Below are positions 1 to 8,544 of a stretch of 64,000 nt of DNA, piece by piece. A model generated the notes under the pieces. It had not been told where the DNA came from. It saw only the letters and a list, made by a program, of their open reading frames with translations, and searched no databases. The stretch covers positions 310,001-374,000 of the forward strand of contig NZ_WACG01000001.1 of NCBI RefSeq assembly GCF_009193255.1. Direction: 5' to 3'. The position numbers were made by a program, and so were the translations under genes. Source of the DNA: Arthrobacter koreensis (GTDB lineage Bacteria > Actinomycetota > Actinomycetes > Actinomycetales > Micrococcaceae). The first letter of the stretch is position 1. Each line of letters starts with the position of its first letter.

Positions 1-719
1 GCCGGGTCATCCACCAGGTGGACAAGGTCCAGGTCCTTAGCGGAGATCATGCCTTCTTCCAGCAGTGTTCCCCGCACCCAATCAAGCAGCGGCTTCCAGA
101 ATTCGGTGCCAATGAGGACTATGGGGAATGAGGTGACTTTCTGCGTCTGGACCAGCGTCATGGCCTCGAAGAGTTCATCCAGCGTGCCAAAGCCGCCCGG
201 AAGCACAATAAATCCCTGTGCGTACTTTACGAACATTGTCTTGCGGACAAAGAAATAGCGGAAGTTGATGCCCAGGTCCACCCAGTCATTGAGGCCCGTT
301 TCGAAGGGCAGTTCAATTCCCAGGCCAACGGACACTCCCCCGGCTTCAACAGCGCCCTTGTTTGCTGCCTCCATTGAACCGGGGCCGCCTCCCGTGATGA
401 CCGCCAGGCCTGCTTCCGAAAGAAGCCTGCCTACGGCCTCACCCGTCTGGTACCAGCGGGACCCCGGCAGGCTGCGCGCGGAGCCGAACACGCTGACTGC
501 GGGCCCCAGTTCCGAAAGGGTCCCGAATCCCTCTACGAACTCGCTCTGGATGCGCAGCACGCGCCACGGGTCAGTGTGGGTGAAACTCGTTCCGTCCGCG
601 GTGTCCAGGAGGAACCGGTCCGACTGCGGCACCCGGGCCTGCCCGCGGCGCAGTTCCACCGGACCGCGCCGCTTGGCGGATGCCGGACTGTTGAAGCGTT
701 CTTCGTCGCTGATAGCCAT
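1..719 (-). CDS. LOG-family (TIGR00730) Rossmann-fold nucleotide hydrolase, 3' end outside the window
   Basis: Reading leftward from the ATG at 719, the frame stays open to the window edge (about 239 residues). It carries the two family signatures, GGGPGSMEAANKG and PGGFGTLDELFE, which form the nucleotide-binding and catalytic site of LOG proteins (cytosolic nucleoside-monophosphate phosphoribohydrolases, cytokinin-activating type). About 85 N-terminal residues precede the Rossmann core, as in the longer actinobacterial members. In mycobacteria a LOG gene also lies close to dapE and dapD, so the neighbourhood fits. The C-terminus is missing only because the window ends. The substrate is inferred from the family. 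No strong Shine-Dalgarno sequence is visible. Confidence 0.9.
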   Translation of the reverse strand, partial: MAISDEERFNSPASAKRRGPVELRRGQARVPQSDRFLLDTADGTSFTHTDPWRVLRIQSEFVEGFGTLSELGPAVSVFGSARSLPGSRWYQTGEAVGRLLSEAGLAVITGGGPGSMEAANKGAVEAGGVSVGLGIELPFETGLNDWVDLGINFRYFFVRKTMFVKYAQGFIVLPGGFGTLDELFEAMTLVQTQKVTSFPIVLIGTEFWKPLLDWVRGTLLEEGMISAKDLDLVHLVDDP

Positions 720-852
720 CTACCAAGGCTAGCGTCACCGACGTGACGCACACCCCACCGCCGCGTCCCCGGCCCGGGGTGATTTGGTTTCTCTTGAGTC
801 ACGATTTGTCCACGTCAGAGTGATCGGGAACACCGGGGGTTGATTTGTTCGC

Positions 853-858
853 TATCTT
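853..858 (+). promoter_or_regulatory. -10 box (TATCTT) of the glutamate transporter operon, leaderless type
   Basis: TATCTT lies 6 nt before the ATG at 865. At that spacing transcription would start at or next to the start codon, and no Shine-Dalgarno precedes the ATG. No good -35 match is seen. Confidence 0.5.
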
Positions 859-864
859 CTACCT

Positions 865-1644
865 ATGACCAGTGACACAACATCAGGGCAGCCGGTGCCT
901 GAGCAAGCAGCACCCCTCGTCTCGCTGAAGAACGTAAACAAGCACTTCGGGGACCTCCACGTGCTGCGGGACATCAACCTTGATGTGGCGCGCGGCGAAG
1001 TGGTGGTGGTGATCGGCCCCTCCGGGTCCGGCAAGTCAACACTGTGCCGCGCCATCAACCGCCTGGAAACGATCGACGACGGTGAAATCACCATCGACGG
1101 CAAGGCCCTGCCCGCGGAGGGCAAGGCACTGGCCAAGCTGCGTGCCGACGTCGGAATGGTCTTCCAGTCCTTCAACCTGTTCGCGCACAAGTCCATCCTG
1201 GACAACGTGGCCCTGGGCCCCATCAAGGTTAAGCGGACCAAGACCGCCGAAGCCAAGGAAAAGGCCATGGCGCTGCTGAAGCGGGTTGGCGTGGACAACC
1301 AGGCCAACAAGCTCCCGGCCCAGCTCTCCGGCGGCCAGCAGCAGCGCGTCGCCATTGCGCGGGCGCTCGCCATGAAGCCCAAGGTCATGCTCTTCGACGA
1401 GCCCACCTCTGCCCTGGACCCGGAAATGATCAACGAGGTCCTGGACACCATGGTGGAACTCGCCCAGGAGGGCATGACCATGATCGTGGTGACCCACGAA
1501 ATGGGCTTCGCCCGCAAGGCGGCAGACCGCGTGATCTTCATGGCGGACGGTCAGATCGTTGAGCAGGCCGCACCGGAAGAATTCTTCACCAATCCGAAGA
1601 GCGACCGGGCCAAGGACTTCCTCGGCAAGATCCTCGCCCACTAG
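865..1644 (+). CDS. gluA: Glutamate ABC transporter ATP-binding protein
   Basis: This 259-residue protein is the ATPase of a polar amino-acid importer. It shows Walker A (GPSGSGKST), Q-loop (VFQSFNLF), signature (LSGGQQQR), Walker B with D-loop ([12 protein letters not shown]) and the switch histidine (VVTHEMGF). Its length matches GluA/GlnQ ATPases (240-260). It is followed by a binding lipoprotein and two permeases in the order gluA-gluB-gluC-gluD known from Corynebacterium, so it should power glutamate or related uptake at the inner face of the membrane. The ATG follows a -10 box by 6 nt, suggesting leaderless translation. Glutamate rather than glutamine specificity is inferred from gene order. 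Confidence 0.95.
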   Translation: MTSDTTSGQPVPEQAAPLVSLKNVNKHFGDLHVLRDINLDVARGEVVVVIGPSGSGKSTLCRAINRLETIDDGEITIDGKALPAEGKALAKLRADVGMVFQSFNLFAHKSILDNVALGPIKVKRTKTAEAKEKAMALLKRVGVDNQANKLPAQLSGGQQQRVAIARALAMKPKVMLFDEPTSALDPEMINEVLDTMVELAQEGMTMIVVTHEMGFARKAADRVIFMADGQIVEQAAPEEFFTNPKSDRAKDFLGKILAH

Positions 1645-1734
1645 CGCGCCACTCAAGCAGCACCAGCTTTTCATCCACCCTTTGAGGCAAGGCTTCGGTC
1701 CCCACGGACCCAGGCCGCAATGCAAGGAGAAAAA

Positions 1735-2571
1735 ATGCGCAAGACCCGTTACGCAGCCGCCGCCATGGCCGCAGCTGCCGCACTGACCCTGTCCGCCTGC
1801 GGCGGCGACTCCGGCTCCGACTCGGCAGCGTCCGGCGATGGAGAGAACATCCGCATCGGCATCAAGTTTGACCAGCCGGGCCTGGGCTTCGCGGAATCAG
1901 GCGATTACTCCGGCTTCGACGTGGATGTGGCCAAGTACGTAGCCAACGAACTGGGCTACAGCGAAGACCAGATCGAGTTCATCGAGACCCCGTCCGCCCA
2001 GCGCGAGAACATGCTCGAGAACGACCAGGTCGACATGATCTTCGCGACCTACTCCATCACGGATACACGCAAGGAAAAGGTCTCCTTCGCCGGACCGTAC
2101 TTCGTGGCCGGCCAGGACCTGCTGGTCCGCTCCGACTCCGACATCACCGGTCCCGAAGACCTGAACGGCAAGACCCTGTGCTCGGTCACCGGCTCCACGT
2201 CCGCCCAGAAGGTCAAGGACGGCATCGCCAATGACGTGAACCTGGTTGAGCAGCCCAGCTACGCCGAGTGCGTCACCGCCATGCAGGGCGGCTCGATTGA
2301 CGCCGTCACCACTGATGACATCATCCTGGCCGGCCTGGCCTCGACGGATGCCAACAAGGGCCAGTTCAAGGTTGTTGGCAACACCTTCTCCGAAGAGAAG
2401 TACGGCGTCGGCATCCAGAAGGGCAGCGACAAGTGTGAAGACATCAACGCTGCCATCGAAAAGATGATCGAAGACGGCGCGTGGGAAGAAGCCATCAAGA
2501 AGAACACCGAAGGCGCTGACTACACGTTCAACGCCGAGCTGAACCCGCCGACCATGGACGCCTGCGCCTAA
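1735..2571 (+). CDS. gluB: Glutamate ABC transporter substrate-binding lipoprotein
   Basis: This 278-residue family 3 solute-binding protein begins with a lipoprotein signal ending in the lipobox LSAC, so it should be lipid-anchored outside the membrane. The two-lobed domain shows IGIKFDQPGLGF near the start and FDVDVAKYVANELG. The ATG at 1735 is preferred over the ATG at 1720 because AAGGAG lies 6-8 nt before it and the signal peptide then starts with MRKTRY. It is the second gene of gluABCD. The roughly 90-nt gap to gluA and 100-nt gap to gluC may let the binding protein be made in excess. Confidence 0.95.
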   Translation: MRKTRYAAAAMAAAAALTLSACGGDSGSDSAASGDGENIRIGIKFDQPGLGFAESGDYSGFDVDVAKYVANELGYSEDQIEFIETPSAQRENMLENDQVDMIFATYSITDTRKEKVSFAGPYFVAGQDLLVRSDSDITGPEDLNGKTLCSVTGSTSAQKVKDGIANDVNLVEQPSYAECVTAMQGGSIDAVTTDDIILAGLASTDANKGQFKVVGNTFSEEKYGVGIQKGSDKCEDINAAIEKMIEDGAWEEAIKKNTEGADYTFNAELNPPTMDACA

Positions 2572-2672
2572 GCGGCCCGCTTCCGCCTCGATTTCGGCGG
2601 CAACGTTCGGGGCAGGGCCTAGGCCCTGCCCCGAACTCCGCTCCACATATTTTTTTACGGAAGAGGTGACAT

Positions 2673-3347
2673 ATGGAAGGTTTCCTCGAACTCTTCGGCG
2701 AATACGACGTCGTCGGGGCCTTCTGGGTCAACATCCAACTCACGTTCTGGGCCGGTCTCTGGTCCCTGGTGCTCGGCACCATCCTGGCCGTGATGCGTAT
2801 TTCGCCGATCGCCAGCCTTCGCTGGTTCGGTACTGCGTACGTGAACATCTTCAGGAACACCCCGCTGACCATCATCATGGTTTTCGGCACTCTGGCCTTG
2901 TGGTCCCAGCTGCAGGTAAACCTCTCCTCAGACTTCCAGCTCAACTTCTTCCGGCTCGCTGTTCTGTCCCTGTCGGTCTACCACGCGGCATTCGTTTGCG
3001 AGGCGATTCGAAGCGGCGTGAACACCGTCCCGCTGGGACAGGCTGAAGCCGCCCGCTCCATCGGGCTGTCCTTCCTGCCCGCGGCCTGGCTGATCATTCT
3101 GCCGCAGGCATTCCGCGGGGCCGTGGCGCCGCTGGGCAACGTGCTGATCGCGCTGGCGAAGAACACCACCGTCGCTGCGGTGGCCAGTGTTGCCGAAGCA
3201 TCCGGGCTGATGAAGACGATGATTGAGTTCCGGCCGGATCTGATGACGCAGATCTTCCTCACCTTCGCGATGGGCTTCGTGCTTATTGTGATTCCCATTG
3301 GCCTGCTCACTACCTGGGCCTCGAAGAAGCTGGCGGTGGCACGATGA
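2673..3347 (+). CDS. gluC: Glutamate ABC transporter permease
   Basis: This 224-residue inner-membrane permease is of the HisM/GlnP type. It has about five hydrophobic segments and the EAA loop that docks on the ATPase (GQAEAARSIGLSF, then QAFRGAVAPLGN). GGAAGAGGTG lies just before the ATG. Its last four bases overlap the gluD start (ATGA), so the two permeases are translationally coupled and probably form the heterodimeric channel used by GluA and GluB. Confidence 0.93.
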   Translation: MEGFLELFGEYDVVGAFWVNIQLTFWAGLWSLVLGTILAVMRISPIASLRWFGTAYVNIFRNTPLTIIMVFGTLALWSQLQVNLSSDFQLNFFRLAVLSLSVYHAAFVCEAIRSGVNTVPLGQAEAARSIGLSFLPAAWLIILPQAFRGAVAPLGNVLIALAKNTTVAAVASVAEASGLMKTMIEFRPDLMTQIFLTFAMGFVLIVIPIGLLTTWASKKLAVAR

Positions 3348-4216
3348 GCCAAAGTGTCCTGTTTGATGCCCCCGGGCCGCGCGCACGGCGGCGCATCCTT
3401 ATTGCCAACATCCTCGGGGTGCTCTTCATCCTGGGCCTGCTCGCCATCGTCGTGAACGGACTGGCGGAAAAGGGCCAGTTCGAAGCGGCCAAGTGGACGC
3501 CGTTCCTTGAGGCTGACACCTGGCAGTACAACATGCTCCCGGGCCTGATGGCCACGCTCCGCGCAGCCGCCGTCGCCATCGTGACGTCCATCGTCTTTGG
3601 CCTGATTTTCGGTCTGGGACGCCTGTCCTCGATCAAGGCCATCAGCTGGGTTGCCGGCATCATCGTGGAGTTCTTCCGCGCAGTACCCGTGCTGCTGATG
3701 ATGATCTTCTTCTACCAGTTCCTCTCGAAGGCCACTCCGGTTCCGCCGGCGGATGTTCCGTTCGTAGCCGTGGTGCTGGCGCTGACCCTGTACAACGGCG
3801 CAGTCATCGCCGAGCTGGTGCGCTCCGGCGTCTTCGGGCTGCCCAAGGGACAGCGCGAAGCCGGGCTCGCCATCGGCCTGACCCGCAGCCAGTCACTGCG
3901 GGTGATCGAGGTTCCGCAGGCACTGGTTGCCATGCTGCCGGCCCTGCTGAGCCAGTTCGTGGTGATCCTGAAGGACTCCGCCCTGGGTGCCTTCATCGGC
4001 TACAGCGAACTGCTCGTCTTCGCCCGCAGGCTTGCCGCAGGCGAAGGCAACATCCTGCCGGCCCTGCTGGTCACGGCAGCGATCTTCATTGTCCTGAACA
4101 TGCTCCTGACGTTCGCCGCGCAGCGCCTCTCGCGCAGGCTCGGCGCCCGGGCAGGAAACCTGCTCAAGGCCGAAGACGCCGTCGAACCTGAAGGCGTGCC
4201 TGCACCGACCAAGTAG
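3344..4216 (+). CDS. gluD: Glutamate ABC transporter permease
   Basis: This 290-residue permease is the partner of GluC. A membrane segment lies near residues 18-40, the transmembrane core follows, and the EAA loop appears as GQREAGLAIGLTRSQ. The charged C-terminal tail (EDAVEPEGVPAPTK) is cytosolic and poorly conserved. Its start overlaps gluC by 4 bp. It ends the operon, 14 bp before a perfect palindrome that probably terminates transcription. Confidence 0.93.
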   Translation: MSQSVLFDAPGPRARRRILIANILGVLFILGLLAIVVNGLAEKGQFEAAKWTPFLEADTWQYNMLPGLMATLRAAAVAIVTSIVFGLIFGLGRLSSIKAISWVAGIIVEFFRAVPVLLMMIFFYQFLSKATPVPPADVPFVAVVLALTLYNGAVIAELVRSGVFGLPKGQREAGLAIGLTRSQSLRVIEVPQALVAMLPALLSQFVVILKDSALGAFIGYSELLVFARRLAAGEGNILPALLVTAAIFIVLNMLLTFAAQRLSRRLGARAGNLLKAEDAVEPEGVPAPTK

Positions 4217-4230
4217 TCCGCACATCCAGA

Positions 4231-4276
4231 TGACAGAAAGTGCCCTTTAGAAGCTTCTAAAGGGCACTTTCTGTCA
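4231..4276. terminator. Perfect 46-bp palindrome, bidirectional terminator between gluD and dapE
   Basis: Two 23-bp arms (TGACAGAAAGTGCCCTTTAG onward) meet at AAGCTT with no loop bases and no mismatch. It lies between the stop codons of two convergent genes. Short A/T stretches in the arms could serve either direction. Confidence 0.75.
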
Positions 4277-4289
4277 TGTGGATGCGGTG

Positions 4290-5384
4290 CTAGTTCGCGA
4301 GCCAGGCCTGAAGCGCCGCGAGGCAACGGCGGATCGCCTCCGCGCTCACATGCTCGTTGTCCGAATGTGCCAGCAGCGCATCCCCCGGCCCAAAGTTGAC
4401 GGCAGGAATTCCCAGGGCACTGAAACGGGCGACGTCGGTCCAGCCATACTTGGGCTTCGGCTCGGCTCCCACGGCTGCCACGAAACTGGCTGCTGCCGGA
4501 CGGTCCAAGCCGGGACGGGCACCGGCGGAGGAGTCGGTGAGCACCAGGTCGAAGCCGTCCAGCAGCTCCCGTACATAGGCCTCCGCCTGTGCAGGACTCT
4601 TGTCCGGCGCGAACCGGTAATTGATCTCCACAACGGCGGAATCGGGAATGACGTTGCCTGCCGTGCCGCCGTGGATCTTCACCGCATTGAGGGACTCCCG
4701 GTAGTCCAGGCCTTCAACCCGGACCGTCGCCGGCTCGTGGTCGCGCAGCCGCACCAGGATCTCGGCGGCTGCGTGAATGGCGTTCTCACCCATCCAGGCA
4801 CGGGCCGAGTGCGCCGCTTTGCCGGTTGTTCGGGCCTGGAAGCGCATGGTCCCGTTGCATCCGCCCTCCACCGTGCCGTCCGTGGGTTCCAGCAGGATCG
4901 CGAAGTCAGCCTTCATCCATTCGGGAAAGGACTTTTCCAGCCTGCCCAGGCCGCTGAGGGAGGCGTCGACTTCCTCGTGGTCGTAGAAGACGAAGGTGAT
5001 GTCCCGGTTCGGATTGGTGAGTTTCGCAGCCAGCGCCAGCTGCACGGCCACGCCGCCCTTCATGTCGGTGGCACCCCGGCCGTAAATGACGTCCCCGTTA
5101 CGGGTCGACGGCACGGTTCCCCGCGAGCCGGGAACCGAGGGCAGCGGCACGGTGTCCAGGTGTCCCGCGAGGATGACGCGTTCGCTGCGTCCAAGCCTCG
5201 TGCGGGCCATGATCGAATCGCCGTCGCGCACCACTTCCAGGTGATCGAGGCCCTTCAGGGCAGCCTCCACTGCATCGGCAATGGCCGCTTCGTTTCCGGA
5301 CACACTCTCGATGTCCATCAGTGCCGCCGTAAGGTCAGCGACGTCGTCGAGCAGGTTCAGGGGTTTGGCAGGTAATACGGTCAC
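4290..5384 (-). CDS. dapE: Succinyl-diaminopimelate desuccinylase
   Basis: This 364-residue cytosolic M20 dinuclear zinc peptidase removes succinate from N-succinyl-LL-diaminopimelate in the lysine and peptidoglycan precursor pathway. Metal and catalytic motifs are in order: [33 protein letters not shown] and the late AHSDNEH. The dimerisation insert follows [12 protein letters not shown]. Its length matches mycobacterial DapE (about 354). It is divergent from dapD, the succinyl-transfer step. The GTG at 5384 has no clear Shine-Dalgarno but follows a TACTGT -10 box by 6 nt, so the mRNA may be leaderless. Confidence 0.95.
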   Translation of the reverse strand: MTVLPAKPLNLLDDVADLTAALMDIESVSGNEAAIADAVEAALKGLDHLEVVRDGDSIMARTRLGRSERVILAGHLDTVPLPSVPGSRGTVPSTRNGDVIYGRGATDMKGGVAVQLALAAKLTNPNRDITFVFYDHEEVDASLSGLGRLEKSFPEWMKADFAILLEPTDGTVEGGCNGTMRFQARTTGKAAHSARAWMGENAIHAAAEILVRLRDHEPATVRVEGLDYRESLNAVKIHGGTAGNVIPDSAVVEINYRFAPDKSPAQAEAYVRELLDGFDLVLTDSSAGARPGLDRPAAASFVAAVGAEPKPKYGWTDVARFSALGIPAVNFGPGDALLAHSDNEHVSAEAIRRCLAALQAWLAN

Positions 5385-5390
5385 CGGTCC

Positions 5391-5410
5391 ACAGTACCGC
5401 TCGGTAGAGT
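5391..5410. promoter_or_regulatory. Overlapping divergent leaderless promoters of dapE and dapD
   Basis: The 33 bp between the two start codons hold a leftward -10 (TACTGT, 5396-5391, 6 nt from the dapE GTG) and a rightward -10 (TAGAGT, 5405-5410, 7 nt from the dapD ATG). They are 8 bp apart. Each promoter's -35 position would fall on the other gene's start codon, so polymerase occupancy should be mutually exclusive. Confidence 0.55.
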
Positions 5411-5417
5411 AGAAGCC

Positions 5418-6389
5418 ATGACTTCAAGCTCTTCCTCAGCCCCCACCCCACGCACCGCGTCCGGTCTTGGACTGGCCACCGTAGCCGCAGACGGCACGGT
5501 ACTGGACGTCTGGTATCCCCGCCCGGCCCTTGCTCCCCTGGAGAACGACGCAGCGCTGGCAGCAGAGCTCGCGAAGGCAGCGGACGCCATGGCTGACGAA
5601 GTCCGCGGAACCCGCGGAGAGATCCTGGAAACGCAGATCGACCTCGATGCTGCCCCTGCCGGCACCGCTGACGCCTACCTCCGCCTGCACGTTCTCTCCG
5701 CCCGCCTCGCAGCTCCCAACACCATCAACCTGGACGGCATCTTCGGTGTCCTTCCCAACGTTGTCTGGACCAACTTCGGTCCGTGCCAGGTGGCCGGCTT
5801 CGACGAAGTCCGGATTGGCCTGCGTGCCCGCGGCGCAGTGACTGTCTACGGCGTGGACAAGTTCCCGCGCATGGTGGATTACGTGCTGCCCTCCGGCGTG
5901 CGCATCGCGGATGCGGACCGCGTGCGTCTCGGCGCGCACCTGGCCGAAGGCACCACTGTCATGCACGAAGGATTCGTCAACTTCAACGCCGGCACCCTCG
6001 GCACCTCCATGGTGGAGGGCCGCATCTCGGCAGGCGTCGTCGTGGGCAACGGTTCCGACGTCGGAGGCGGCGCGTCCATCATGGGCACACTCTCCGGCGG
6101 CGGCAAGGAACGCATCACCGTGGGCGAGCGGGTGCTGCTGGGCGCCAACTCCGGCGTGGGCATCAGCATCGGCGATGACAGCGTCGTCGAGGCCGGCCTG
6201 TATGTCACTGCGGGTACCCGCGTGAATGTCACCGACCCCGAAACGAACGACGTCCGCACGGTCAAGGCCGCGGATCTCTCCGGCGTTCCCGGCCTGCTGT
6301 TCCGCCGCAATTCAACCACCGGCGCTGTGGAAGCCCTGCCCCGGCTGGCCCGCACCGTCGAACTGAACGAAGCGCTGCACGCCAACTAG
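5418..6389 (+). CDS. dapD: Tetrahydrodipicolinate N-succinyltransferase, actinobacterial type
   Basis: This 323-residue enzyme transfers succinate from succinyl-CoA to tetrahydrodipicolinate, upstream of DapC and DapE. The C-terminal half shows the hexapeptide left-handed beta-helix pattern ([24 protein letters not shown], with [20 protein letters not shown] later), and trimers are the rule for the family. It is longer than the E. coli enzyme (about 274) and close to the mycobacterial form (about 317). Separate lysine-pathway genes dapE and dapC lie in this window. The ATG follows TAGAGT by 7 nt. Confidence 0.95.
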   Translation: MTSSSSSAPTPRTASGLGLATVAADGTVLDVWYPRPALAPLENDAALAAELAKAADAMADEVRGTRGEILETQIDLDAAPAGTADAYLRLHVLSARLAAPNTINLDGIFGVLPNVVWTNFGPCQVAGFDEVRIGLRARGAVTVYGVDKFPRMVDYVLPSGVRIADADRVRLGAHLAEGTTVMHEGFVNFNAGTLGTSMVEGRISAGVVVGNGSDVGGGASIMGTLSGGGKERITVGERVLLGANSGVGISIGDDSVVEAGLYVTAGTRVNVTDPETNDVRTVKAADLSGVPGLLFRRNSTTGAVEALPRLARTVELNEALHAN

Positions 6390-6413
6390 GGTCCGGTCCG
6401 GGAGAGAAGGGCA

Positions 6414-7292
6414 GTGGCCCGCAGCATTCCGCCGGTACGGCGCAGACGCAGCAGCAGCAGCGTGCTGCTTCTTGGTGCCGCGGCAGCAGCCGCGCTGCTG
6501 CTTTACCTCCTGGTCATGGCATCCGGACGTGACGAGGTGCGTCCGGTGCGCGAACGCTGTACCGCAACGGTCAGCGGAGCTTCCTGGTCCCTGAACCCGG
6601 ACCAGGCGGTCAACGCCTCCACCATTACGGCAGTCGCCGTCGCCCGTGGCCTTCCGCCGCGGGCGGCGTCGATCGCGCTGGCCACGGCCGTCCAGGAGTC
6701 CGGTCTCCGGAACCTGAATTACGGAGACGACGCCGGGCCGGATTCACGCGGACTGTTCCAGCAGCGTCCGTCCCAGGGCTGGGGCGCGCAGGAGCAGGTC
6801 ATGGATCCGGTTTATGCGGCCAACGCTTTTTATGACGCCCTCGTCGAGGTCCCCGGGTACCAGGACCTTCCCCTCACCGTTGCCGCCCAGACCGTCCAGC
6901 GCAGCGCGTTCCCCGATGCCTACGCGGACCACGAATCCGAAGGCAGGGCCTTCGCCTCCGCCCTGACCGGCCAGACGCCTGCGGCACTGGGCTGCACGCT
7001 GGGTCCCGCAGAGGCCGCCGGCGATCCGGACACGGTCCTGGCCGCGATGTCCGCGCTCTATGGGGAACAGCAGGCAATGATCCTCGGAGAGGTGCTGGTG
7101 GTGGGCGCCTCCGGCGAATACGGCTGGTCCCTGGCGCAGTGGGCAGTAGCCAACGCCAAGGCACTGAACATCAACGACGTTTCCTATGACTCCAGGACCT
7201 GGACCCGCGGCAGCGGTGCCTGGAGCGAATCGGATGCTCCGGCGGCCCAGGTGGCCATCAAGACTGCACCGGCACCGGCCGGTTCGGGATAG
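6414..7292 (+). CDS. Membrane-anchored lysozyme/transglycosylase-like protein
   Basis: This 292-residue protein begins with a basic N-terminus (RRRRSSSS) and one hydrophobic segment at about residues 18-36, so most of it should be extracytoplasmic. Residues about 65-175 resemble a lytic-transglycosylase-like fold found in actinobacteria: an ATAVQESGLRNL stretch with a candidate catalytic glutamate, then RGLFQQRPSQGWG and the AANAFYDAL helix. The last 100 residues have no function I recognise. The start is GTG at 6414, 24 bp after dapD, with GGGAGAGAAGGG upstream, so cotranscription with dapD is likely. Muralytic activity is inferred, not seen. Confidence 0.65.
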   Translation: MARSIPPVRRRRSSSSVLLLGAAAAAALLLYLLVMASGRDEVRPVRERCTATVSGASWSLNPDQAVNASTITAVAVARGLPPRAASIALATAVQESGLRNLNYGDDAGPDSRGLFQQRPSQGWGAQEQVMDPVYAANAFYDALVEVPGYQDLPLTVAAQTVQRSAFPDAYADHESEGRAFASALTGQTPAALGCTLGPAEAAGDPDTVLAAMSALYGEQQAMILGEVLVVGASGEYGWSLAQWAVANAKALNINDVSYDSRTWTRGSGAWSESDAPAAQVAIKTAPAPAGSG

Positions 7293-7321
7293 CGCTGGGC
7301 CGGGCCGGATGGCGAATCCGT

Positions 7322-7327
7322 TAGGCT
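7322..7327 (+). promoter_or_regulatory. -10 box (TAGGCT) of galE, leaderless type
   Basis: TAGGCT lies 7 nt before the galE ATG at 7335 and no Shine-Dalgarno is present, so the transcript probably starts at the start codon. Confidence 0.5.
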
Positions 7328-7334
7328 GGAAACC

Positions 7335-8354
7335 ATGCGAATACTAGTCACCGGAGGAACCGGCTACATCGGGTCCCACACCACGCTCGAGCTGCTGCAG
7401 GCCGGCCACGACGTCGTTGTCATGGACAACCTGGCAAACTCCAGCACTGCATCCCTGGCCCGGGTCCAGGAACTCACCGGACGCACCGCCGCTTTTGTAC
7501 AGGCTGATCTCCTTGACCCAGCTGCCCTGGAGCAGATCTTCACCGAGCACTCCCCCGAGGCCGTCATCCACTTCGCCGGGCTCAAGGCGGTCGGTGAATC
7601 GGTGGCAAAGCCGCTGCACTACTACCGGAACAATGTTGCCGGCACCCTGAACCTGCTTGATGCCATGGACCGCCATGACGTCCGGACCATCGTCTTCAGT
7701 TCCTCGGCCACCGTGTACGGGGCATCGGAAGAGGTGCCGCTGGCAGAGCACATGCCCATGGACGCCGTGAACCCCTACGGCCGCACCAAGGAGCAGATCG
7801 AGGACATCCTTGCGGACCTCGGTGCTTCTGACGAGCGCTGGAGCATTGCGCTGCTGCGCTACTTCAATCCGGTTGGCGCGCACGAATCCGGACGCATCGG
7901 CGAAGATCCCACCGGCGTGCCCAACAACCTGCTGCCGTTCGTGGCCCAGGTCGCCGTCGGGCGCCGGGAAAAGGTCATGGTCTTCGGCGGCGATTACCCC
8001 ACTCCCGACGGCACGGGCGTGCGCGATTACATCCACGTCATGGACCTGGCTGCCGGTCACCTCGCTGCCCTTGACTACATTGCCGCCCGCAAGGGGGTCA
8101 AGCGCTGGAACCTTGGCACCGGCAACGGTTCCTCGGTGCTGGAGGTCCTGGCAGCCTTCTCCAAGGCAGCAGGCAAGGACGTTCCCTACGAACTGGCGCC
8201 GAGGCGTCCCGGAGACGCTGCCGTAAGCTACGCCGACCCCGCTGCTGCCAAGGCCGACCTGGGCTGGACCGCCATCCGTTCCCTCGAAGACATGTGCCGG
8301 GACCACTGGAACTGGCAGAAGCAGAACCCGCAGGGCTACGCCTCCCAGGCCTAG
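7335..8354 (+). CDS. galE: UDP-glucose 4-epimerase
   Basis: This 339-residue extended short-chain dehydrogenase interconverts UDP-glucose and UDP-galactose in the cytosol. It shows the NAD-binding GGTGYIGSHT, the catalytic Ser-Ser-Ala region (FSSSATVYG) and the YxxxK pair in YGRTKEQIE. The C-terminal sugar-binding region includes RYFNPVGAHESG and DYIHVMDLA. Full length for GalE (about 338). It stands alone between dapD's operon and gltA, with its own -10 box and a downstream palindromic terminator. Confidence 0.94.
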   Translation: MRILVTGGTGYIGSHTTLELLQAGHDVVVMDNLANSSTASLARVQELTGRTAAFVQADLLDPAALEQIFTEHSPEAVIHFAGLKAVGESVAKPLHYYRNNVAGTLNLLDAMDRHDVRTIVFSSSATVYGASEEVPLAEHMPMDAVNPYGRTKEQIEDILADLGASDERWSIALLRYFNPVGAHESGRIGEDPTGVPNNLLPFVAQVAVGRREKVMVFGGDYPTPDGTGVRDYIHVMDLAAGHLAALDYIAARKGVKRWNLGTGNGSSVLEVLAAFSKAAGKDVPYELAPRRPGDAAVSYADPAAAKADLGWTAIRSLEDMCRDHWNWQKQNPQGYASQA

Positions 8355-8407
8355 CCCTCCCCCGTCTCCCCGCCCCGAGCCTCCGAGCCCGCGTGAGCCC
8401 GAGGCCG

Positions 8408-8465
8408 CCGAGAGGCCAGTTACGGCCCGTTTGACGCGTCAAAACAGCCGTATCTGGCCTCTCGG
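8408..8465. repeat. Nested palindromic intergenic element
   Basis: Outer arms of 18 bp (8408-8425 and 8448-8465, core AGAGGCCAG / CTGGCCTCT) match with one mismatch. They enclose a perfect 14-bp palindrome, TTTGACGCGTCAAA. It is separate from the galE/gltA terminator just downstream and has the look of a dispersed REP-like element. Only one copy was noticed in this window. Confidence 0.5.
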
Positions 8466-8493
8466 GGGTGGGGAGGTACATATCCGGGTGGGC

Positions 8494-8544
8494 AACATCA
8501 AGGAAGGGCCCGCATCCTGAGGATGCGGGCCCTTCCTTGATGTT
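8494..8544. terminator. Bidirectional terminator between galE and gltA
   Basis: Perfect 24-bp inverted repeat (arms 8494-8517 and 8521-8544) around a TGA loop, ending flush against the gltA stop codon. The stem starts AACATCAAGGAAGGGCCCGC, so each direction ends in an A/T-rich segment. Confidence 0.8.

Noticed and set aside
4278-5375. Long plus-strand frame of 365 codons
   Set aside because: It is antisense to dapE, has histidine/glycine/arginine-rich composition typical of shadows in GC-rich DNA, and shows no domain.
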